64,000 nt of DNA from Podospora bellae-mahoneyi. Taxonomy: Eukaryota; Ascomycota; Sordariomycetes; Sordariales; Podosporaceae. Each line of letters opens with the position of its first letter. The first letter of the stretch is position 1. The stretch lies in assembly GCF_035222275.1 (NCBI RefSeq), contig NC_085883.1, positions 2,294,001 to 2,358,000 of the forward strand, read 5' to 3'. The notes below the pieces were generated by a model. The model did not search any database. It was not told where the DNA came from and saw only the letters and a list, made by a program, of their open reading frames with translations. Of the stretch, positions 57,562 through 64,000 are shown piece by piece. Made by a program: the position numbers and the translations under genes.

Positions 57562-58323
57562 ATGCCTCGATCCAGCTCCAGCTCTAGCTCCAGCGCCGGC
57601 TCGAGCTCGAGCTCGCGACGGATGAAGCAGCGGATGCTTCCGAAAACCCCAGCTGTCAACACTCTGATATGGTTCACTGGGCGGGATCCCAGGAAAGTCA
57701 AGGGCGTCCGGGCCTACTATTACGACGATGATTTTGAGACTCGAAGCAACGGCTCATACAGTTCCATGTGGTCCTCGTGGACCAGCAACCGCAGCAATGT
57801 CGAATACTATCTCGTCGAGTCCAAGGGGCTCTACTACGCTGAGTACCCAGAGCAAAGCAAAAACACCAAGTCAAGGCCAAGTGGCAGAGTCTCCCAGCCG
57901 AGTGCCACAGCTGCCTGGGCCAGAAACGCCAGTGTTCGGGATGCCAACGGGGATGATGATTCCGATTCAGACGACGGGAGCAGCAGCGACAGCAGTGAGT
58001 CTGAGTATGGGCATCAGCAACCCGGCCCCTTTGCCCAACCTCCAGGTCCAATGAGGATGGGAATGCCCAATGGGGGTCCTTCTCCAATGGGTCGCCCTCC
58101 CATGATGGGCGCCCCCCCTCCGATGGGCGGTCCTCCGGGTCCTCCACCTGGAGGATTTCCACCAGGCTTTGCCGGAATGCCGCGACCTTCCCCTCATCCG
58201 CAGATGCCTCCCCCAGCACATGGTATGCCGCCTCCGCAAGGATTCAGACCCCCGATAGGAATGGGGATGCCCCCTCCACCTCCAGGAGCTGGTCATCCTG
58301 GACCTTTCCCAGGCGGTCACTAA
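57562..58323 (+). CDS. low-complexity protein with Pro/Gly-rich tail
   Basis: Single exon, 253 residues. The N-terminus is a Ser run (MPRSSSSSSSSAGSSSSS) followed by a basic stretch (RRMKQRM). The middle block (residues 25-100; VNTLIWFTGRDPRKVKGVRA, then YYYDDDF...YYLVESKGLYYAEY) is ordered and Tyr/Trp-rich and may be a small domain. An acidic Ser stretch (GDDDSDSDDGSSSDSSESEYG) follows. The last ~110 residues are Pro/Gly/Met repeats (PPMMGAPPPMGGPPGPPPGG). The layout resembles RNA-binding or condensate-forming proteins, but I do not recognise the family. The start has fair context (CTCGCCATGCCTC). Confidence 0.7.
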   Translation: MPRSSSSSSSSAGSSSSSRRMKQRMLPKTPAVNTLIWFTGRDPRKVKGVRAYYYDDDFETRSNGSYSSMWSSWTSNRSNVEYYLVESKGLYYAEYPEQSKNTKSRPSGRVSQPSATAAWARNASVRDANGDDDSDSDDGSSSDSSESEYGHQQPGPFAQPPGPMRMGMPNGGPSPMGRPPMMGAPPPMGGPPGPPPGGFPPGFAGMPRPSPHPQMPPPAHGMPPPQGFRPPIGMGMPPPPPGAGHPGPFPGGH

Positions 58324-61119
58324 GGATCTCTTACCTTTTCGGGAGGTGGTGATCAACGTGACAGGGAAGGCATTTACAAGCATGGAATATGAGTTATGAA
58401 ACGGCGTTTAGGTGTCTGGTAACATCACATCACAGGTTGGTCTGGACAACAGGACGGACGTACTTGGTTTCGAAGACCAAATCTCAGAATTGGATTCAGA
58501 AAAAAAAGGCCGGGTGCTGTTTTCATGGCGTTTCTGGAGTTGAAGGGGAGGGGACGACGGTTGGACACTTGGAGCATACCTATTTATGGTTAACGATTAT
58601 TGTCTCTGATGCACTATGAAGTTACTTCTTTTGCGCTCCGTTACCGTTGCTCATTGTCTTGTATGACATCCTGATGCTCTCATCACTGAGCCCTAACCCT
58701 GACAGCTCACCTAATCTCTCAGGATACCAACACGACACCAGTGTTCTGCAGTTTTACGATATCACATTCAAGCATCTCATAAGCGCCATCCAAGGCTTCA
58801 AGGGGTTATACGCATGTGGCCAATCATCACAGCGCTTACGCTGTAGCATCACCACGGTTCCAATTGAGGGACTTTGCGTCACGGAATCATTCACTTCACT
58901 CAAAGTGATGAGGCAGCCATTGAGGCACTGCTTCAGGGTGCATCCCGAGAGTTAATGACTGTGCAGGAGGGGCACTGTCGGTGTAGCCGGCAGCTGCTGA
59001 TGATCTGAACTTTTGCGACGGCCACTGACCGGTTCATCCGAGTAGGTAGCCAACCATCTGGAGATGCTGCGGTAGTAAGCCACACACCAATTCATTCACC
59101 ACCACCCTCACAGGAAGTGGTGTGCCCCGCATTCGTCCGCAGTTCGCGGACCAAAGACTAGCAGCTACCCCGCAACCGCCGTTGAAGTACACCACGGTCT
59201 CGATTCTCTAGGCAGACAGGTGAAAGTGCCTGCATTTCAAGATAAGTCTACTACCATCTTTCACAGGCATCGATCTTCTATGGCGGGGTAAAGCTATGGT
59301 TTCACGTCCTTCCCGCACTTGCACGAGGATTTTCACTGTTCTTCATTCACAAGCAGGCACCGAACTAGATGTGGAAGAGTGAGTTGTTGCACAGCAACAG
59401 GGGCGGCTGGCTCCACGTTCTGGGCTGGCGTGTGCGAGACATTGTGATGTTGTTACACCCGCTCTTGGCGGGATACCTTGATGGCAGCTTCTGTAGGTGA
59501 ACAGGTAAGTAGGTAGGTATTCCCCTGAGATTATCAACCAACTCGTCTTCTCTGCAAAGCTATCTAAAACCAGAAAATCTGCCCAATTCAACCGTCAGCA
59601 CAGTTGATGCCTGACAGCTGCGCAAAAGCCAGACTTACCAGAAAGACTTTAACTACAGCAATGGCCGGATCTGACAAGGTTCCCAGCGTGACATGGGTTG
59701 AAATAGAACTTTATCTTCTTTTTTTCCCAACATTGATTTGACTTCTTGCACATTGCGGCAAGGCGATTTCGAGGGCGTTGTTTTCCAGTCCTCTTGGTTG
59801 GAAGTGACGTCTTGTTTGATTTGCAACCAGCGTAACTAGGTACGTGGGGGAGGAGGCTGAGTTATAATTCTCACTAACACTCAGCTACCTCTCGCTCACC
59901 CAAGCATACCAAGCATACCAAGCATTTGTCCTCGCAAACATGGACCATTGGTTGTTCGAATGCTGTTTGTTGGGATACCGCCGTTTGTAGGTATTATAGC
60001 CCAAACTCTTGTGCTATACTCTTCTTGCCGGTGACTGACGCCGTGAATAGCACTGATGCCTTGTGGATACTACCAGTCTATGTATATCCCGGCGTGTTAC
60101 ACATCTGGCTGGGTAGGTGGCTTTGTTTAGATCTGAGGACAACTCCAGTCCGGGGATTTGGTAAGACAGCCAACGAACGCTTTGCCATAAGACAGGGAAG
60201 GGAGACACAGGATGAGAGAAAGCTCCAGGAAAATGTTTTCAAGTGCGAGGGAGTGGAACATGTCAACGGCGTTACCAACAACAAGTTTGTTGTTGGTGGT
60301 GTCGAACTCAAGGTACCTATCTTGGCAACTGGTTCTTAGTCCCAATTCGATGTGTTGAAACCATGAGTGGATCTCCCTACAGGGCGCGGGCCGTAGGGCA
60401 GAGACAGACAGACAGACAGACAGACAGACCGTGATGGATGCTAGGTAGTCTTTTTCGTCCTCACTTGTTGTTGGTTGTAGCCTTCCAATCCTACGGGTTT
60501 GGGCTACCCCGCCTGCGCCCCTCGCTCCCTCTCTCTCTCCTCGCAAGGCCGCCAGCCTGGCAACCTACCTAGTTCACCTTCCTGGGACCTGTACCGAGAG
60601 AAAAGTAAGCTGCATGGAGGTGGTGAGCCAATGGAGGGTTGACGATGCACATGGCGGATGCCTCTTTTGACAAGCATTGAACAGTGCAGGGATTAAAGTT
60701 GCACCTTTGGAGAGGTATCATACGCATGCTCAACATACGTAGGCGTGCCTTGCCGGCCTGGCTGTGCTGCCTTGTGAGTCGACTGGGGATCTACAATGAT
60801 GAGGCTCTGGTCTGGACAGGACAGGGGGGCATGAAGGGGGGATTGATTAGCTATATATAAGATGGTGCTTTTTATGTTCTTTTCACTTCACACAAGTTCT
60901 TGAGTTCTACAGGACAAGTCTTATTTTCTTTCATCTGCAAGATTCAAGTCTTCACGTTGTTCTGTTTTGACACACCACACGCACAACACCTTATCAAGCG
61001 TTCCCCCTTGTGGTGTCGAATTGATTGTCTATATCTTACCGTTGTTTCCCTCCTTTTTTTCTCCTCCCTTCATCTTTGTTGTCACCACTCCCATCTTCCC
61101 ACTCAACACTGTAACCACC
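58324..61119. other. gene-poor stretch of 2.8 kb
   Basis: No supportable gene. A CAGA tetranucleotide run lies at 60402-60428, and short direct repeats (CAAGCATAC) at 59901-59920. A frame at 59926-60339 has no domain character. The right end holds the promoter of the BCS1-like gene. Confidence 0.45.
60852..60860 (+). promoter_or_regulatory. TATA-like box upstream of the BCS1-like gene
   Basis: TATATATAA about 260 bases before the chosen start at 61120; transcription would begin near 60885-60900, giving a 5' UTR of about 220-235 nt. Confidence 0.45.
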
Positions 61120-63339
61120 ATGAACGAAACTCTCATCCCGCCGGGGATCGGCGGCGAGTCCGCCACCCTAAGCCCCATTGCCATGTTGGACTACCTCTTC
61201 CCCGGCTTCACTCTCCTCGCCAACTTTCTGCAATCCCACCTCGGCATCAACCTCAACCTCTACATCCCCGTTATTATGTCCTTTTCCTTCGTCGCCGCCG
61301 CATGGCGCTATCTGTCGTCATACCTCAACGACCTGATGGAATCCTATCTCATGTCTGTCGTCGACATCCGCACCGACGACGAAATCTACAACATGCTCAT
61401 GGGTTGGGTCGCCCAGCAGACCTTCTCCCAAGGCGCCCGGCGGTTCGTGGCAAACACCAACCTCAACTCGAGGATGTACTGGTGGATGTGGGGGTCCAAC
61501 GACGACGACGACGAAGATGACGGAGCCGAGATTGACGAATCCGGCTGTGTGGTCACCAAGAAGAAGAAAAAGGCTCTGGCTTACACGCCCACGTTTGGGA
61601 GTCACTGGTTTATCTACAAGCGCCGCCTGCTCATCTTCAAGCGCCAGCAGCCCGCGACACAAAGCCCTTTTTACACCGCCAGCGAGAGGGAAGAGATCTC
61701 CATTTCTTGCTTTGGGAGAAACCCCTGGGTGTTGAAGGAGTTACTCAACGAAGCGAGAAGCATGTACCTCAAGCGCGACGAGGCCAAAACTCTCATTTAC
61801 CGCGGCGCACTTAAGGGGACCGGGTTGGAGCCCACCTGGCAACGTTGCATGGCGCGCACCTCCCGCCCCTTCTCCACTGTCATCCTCAATGAGGACGTAA
61901 AGAAGAAGCTCATCGACGATGTGACTGATTACCTCAACCCTGCCACGAGGAGGTGGTACGCCAACCGAGGCATCCCCTACCGCCGCGGGTATCTCCTCTG
62001 GGGCCCCCCAGGCACAGGGAAGTCATCCCTCTCCCTCGCGTTGGCAGGCTTCTTCAAAATGAGAATCTACATCGTCTCTTTGTCGTCCATGACCGCCACA
62101 GAAGAAAACCTCGCCTCCCTCTTCGCTGAACTCCCCCGGCGGTGCGTCGTGCTGCTGGAGGACATTGACACGGCCGGTTTGACCCACACCCGCGACCCTG
62201 CTTCCCAACCTGATTCCTCCTCCCCCGGCGGCGAACCCCCCCTCCTCCTCGCCGCCCCCCCAGTCCCAGACCCGAAAAGTAAACCCACTCCCCTCCCCGG
62301 CCGCCTCTCCCTCTCAGGCCTCCTCAACATCCTCGACGGCGTCGCCAGCCAGGAAGGCCGCGTGTTGATAATGACGACCAACCACCTCGAGAAACTCGAC
62401 AAGGCCCTCATCCGCCCCGGCAGGGTAGACATGCAAGTCAAATTCGACAAGGCGGACACCTCCATGGTTGCCGCCATCTTCCGCGCCATCTACGCCCCCC
62501 TTGAAGAAGACACCGCCCCCGCCCCGCTATCTTCATCTCAATCCCCTGCTCTTGCCGCGCTCGAGAAAAGACTCAACCCCCGTTCCGACGCCTCCCGGAA
62601 AGAAAAGGACGAGAAAAAACAAGAGGTCTTGAACAAAGTCGACGCCCTAGCAAAAGAATTCGCCTCCAAAATCCCCACCATGGAGTTCTCCCCTGCCGAG
62701 ATCCAGGGTTTTCTCCTGAAAAATAAACGCAACCCTGAAAAGGCCGTCGAGGGGGTGGAGGAGTGGCTTGTTGTTGCGAGGAAGGAGCAGAAAGAAAGAG
62801 AGGTGGAACAGGCCAAGAAGAAGGAGGAGGAGGCGAAGAAGGCGGCGAAGAAGGCTGCGAAAAAGGCAAAGAAGAAGGCTGCGAAGAGGAAGGCGAGGGG
62901 GAAGAAGAGGAGGGGGGATGATACCACTGAGAGTGAGGACGGGACGGACAGTGAGAGCGGGAGTGAGGCGGAGGAGAGTGATAGTGAGGGGAGCGAGAGT
63001 GAGGAGGAGAAGACGAAAAAGAAGAATAAGGAGGGGAAGAGGACTGAGAAGAAGAAGAAGGGGAAGGAAAAGGAGAAGAAGCTGGCGGTGGAGGTTAGGG
63101 TTGATACACCCCCTCCGAGCGGCTCTGAAGCCGACAAGGTGGCCGTGCCTGGACTCAAGCTGGATGAGAAGCCCGCTGCTGCTGTTGTTGTTGCTGCTCC
63201 TCCGGCGAAGGCGATGACGATTGATACAAAAAAGGCTAATGAGGAGGAGGTGGAAAGGGCGCAGGTGTCGGGAGATTCGGGGTATGGTGCTACTGCTGCT
63301 GAGAGGGATGCTGTTGCTCCCGTTGAGGTGGTTGCTTGA
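61120..63339 (+). CDS. BCS1-like AAA+ protein with long charged C-terminal tail
   Basis: Single exon, 739 residues from the ATG at 61120 (ACCACCATGAACG); an in-frame ATG at 60967 would add 51 residues but has poorer context. A membrane helix lies near residues 47-66 (YIPVIMSFSFVAAAWRYL). The BCS1-N domain follows (LMSVVDIRTDDEIYNMLMGW, then TPTFGSHWFIYKRRLLIF, ISCFGRNPWVLKELLNEA). The AAA domain has Walker A GYLLWGPPGTGKSSLSLALAG, Walker B RRCVVLLEDIDTAG, sensor VLIMTTNHLEKLDKALIRPGRVDM. Compared with yeast Bcs1 (456 residues, Rieske-protein translocase of the inner mitochondrial membrane) this one has an insert in the AAA domain (Pro/Ser-rich, after the Walker B) and a ~160-residue Lys/Glu/Ala tail (KKAAKKAAKKAKKKAAKRK, then an acidic Ser/Glu stretch). 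It belongs to the expanded fungal BCS1-like group, whose roles are mostly unknown; it is probably not the true BCS1. Confidence 0.88.
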   Translation: MNETLIPPGIGGESATLSPIAMLDYLFPGFTLLANFLQSHLGINLNLYIPVIMSFSFVAAAWRYLSSYLNDLMESYLMSVVDIRTDDEIYNMLMGWVAQQTFSQGARRFVANTNLNSRMYWWMWGSNDDDDEDDGAEIDESGCVVTKKKKKALAYTPTFGSHWFIYKRRLLIFKRQQPATQSPFYTASEREEISISCFGRNPWVLKELLNEARSMYLKRDEAKTLIYRGALKGTGLEPTWQRCMARTSRPFSTVILNEDVKKKLIDDVTDYLNPATRRWYANRGIPYRRGYLLWGPPGTGKSSLSLALAGFFKMRIYIVSLSSMTATEENLASLFAELPRRCVVLLEDIDTAGLTHTRDPASQPDSSSPGGEPPLLLAAPPVPDPKSKPTPLPGRLSLSGLLNILDGVASQEGRVLIMTTNHLEKLDKALIRPGRVDMQVKFDKADTSMVAAIFRAIYAPLEEDTAPAPLSSSQSPALAALEKRLNPRSDASRKEKDEKKQEVLNKVDALAKEFASKIPTMEFSPAEIQGFLLKNKRNPEKAVEGVEEWLVVARKEQKEREVEQAKKKEEEAKKAAKKAAKKAKKKAAKRKARGKKRRGDDTTESEDGTDSESGSEAEESDSEGSESEEEKTKKKNKEGKRTEKKKKGKEKEKKLAVEVRVDTPPPSGSEADKVAVPGLKLDEKPAAAVVVAAPPAKAMTIDTKKANEEEVERAQVSGDSGYGATAAERDAVAPVEVVA

Positions 63340-64000
63340 GAAACGTGAGGGAGGATGGTGTATGATATAATATGGGTTGTGATATGGGATGGGTAAGGAA
63401 GGAAGGCTTTATTTTGCCTTGGGCTTTTCATGTGCATCTAGGGGGCGTTTCTTAGCATACTACATACATACTACGTTTACGTGCGTCGAGTGTTGAGCAT
63501 TCTACTAGAAGAGCTGGAAGATTACGAACAAAAATGAAAATGATTCAATGGATGGTGGAGATCAATCGTGAGTGAGTGATATGTTTTTGTGAGCATGAGT
63601 TTCGAAAAGTGTGCTGAGCGTGTAAGAGGTTGTGAGAGGGCAGTGAGAGGATGAAAAGTGTGTGAGTGTGTAAGAGGATCAGTGGAATGAGAGATGATGA
63701 GTGTGTGAGAGAGGGTTGTAAATGTCAAGAGTGTATAGTGAGTGTGAATGACCAAGTGACACTTGTGTGTGACAGTCTCTGACGAAAATGAAAATGAGGG
63801 CTACCTGGAAGACCCTCCGTGATCGGTACCCCCCCTGTAGATTGATAAGAGTATCTCTGCCAGGGAACCACCATCATGTCACGCAATCAGCTCCACCGCC
63901 TCGCGAGGGTGGTTGCAATAAGAAAAGGCTCGTGCCCGCCTTTGCTGCCTCAAGATCGATACGATAAATAGTGGGGTTGATGAAGGTTGACCTTGCCAAG
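63340..64000. other. 3' flank with a C-poor GTGAG-rich stretch
   Basis: No gene is seen. From about 63530 to 63770 the plus strand is made of G, A and T with few C, and GTGAG or GTGTGAG recurs many times at irregular spacing. Confidence 0.55.

Noticed and set aside
62538-63437. 299-codon minus-strand Ser/Phe-rich frame
   Set aside because: Antisense of the Lys/Glu-rich tail of the BCS1-like gene.

Overview
The window looks like nuclear DNA of a filamentous ascomycete, most probably a sordariomycete near Sordariales. The evidence is as follows. Genes are compact and lie on both strands with no operons. Introns are short (51-143 bp) with CTAAC/CTGAC-type branch sites. A single dispersed 5S rRNA gene carries a Neurospora-like TATA at -29. 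One AT-rich island shows many C-to-T type differences, as expected from repeat-induced point mutation (RIP). The protein families are typical of Pezizomycotina (DUF3425 bZIP, GDS1 winged helix, CorA-like proteins with a hydrolase domain, expanded BCS1-like AAA proteins). The assignment is inferred from these features and no marker was searched.

Layout, left to right: a DUF3425 bZIP-like factor (minus, ~0.2-1.2 kb); a broken copy of a pseudokinase-like gene (minus, 3.9-5.4 kb); seipin (minus, 6.0-7.5); an F-BAR/SH3 cytokinesis protein of the Cdc15/Hof1/Imp2 type (minus, 8.6-11.8); an Impact/YigZ-domain protein (minus) divergent from an OMS1-like mitochondrial methyltransferase (plus), with a repeat cluster between them (13.3-17.1); a possible gene relic (17.3-18.1); a GDS1-like winged-helix protein (minus, 19.1-20.5); a long gene-poor stretch (20.5-24.1); the second pseudokinase-like gene (plus, 24.1-25.5); tRNA-Gly(GCC); an L-galactonate dehydratase-type enolase-superfamily enzyme (minus) divergent from a DJ-1/PfpI protein (plus); a CCC1/VIT1 iron/manganese transporter (plus) convergent with a tiny hydrophilic protein (minus); the 2202-residue CCR4-NOT scaffold NOT1 (minus, 32.1-39.0); an alpha/beta-hydrolase + CorA fusion (plus, 40.9-44.9); a 5S rRNA gene split by a 2.7-kb AT-rich element (45.0-47.9); ETF-ubiquinone oxidoreductase (plus, 48.4-50.4); a single-pass membrane protein (minus, 51.6-54.2); a Pro/Gly-rich low-complexity protein (plus, 57.6-58.3); and a BCS1-like AAA protein with a long charged tail (plus, 61.1-63.3).

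Most genes are unrelated housekeeping genes. Several act in mitochondria or lipid/metal homeostasis (OMS1-like, ETF-QO, BCS1-like, seipin, CCC1), but the sequence gives no sign that they are co-regulated.

Four signals deserve most attention. (1) A 5S rRNA gene is interrupted by a fossil element with a 5-6 bp target duplication; the two halves add up to exactly one 118-nt gene. (2) A degenerate AGGCCT-based minisatellite recurs in at least four intergenic regions. (3) Two diverged, both damaged, members of a pseudokinase-like family lie 19 kb apart. (4) Many genes share a polarity: the coding strand is C-rich (C-ending codons) at the 5' part and switches to G-rich (G-ending codons) in the 3' part. 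All intron models were made by hand from GT/AG, branch site and reading-frame arithmetic; none was tested by RNA data or database search.
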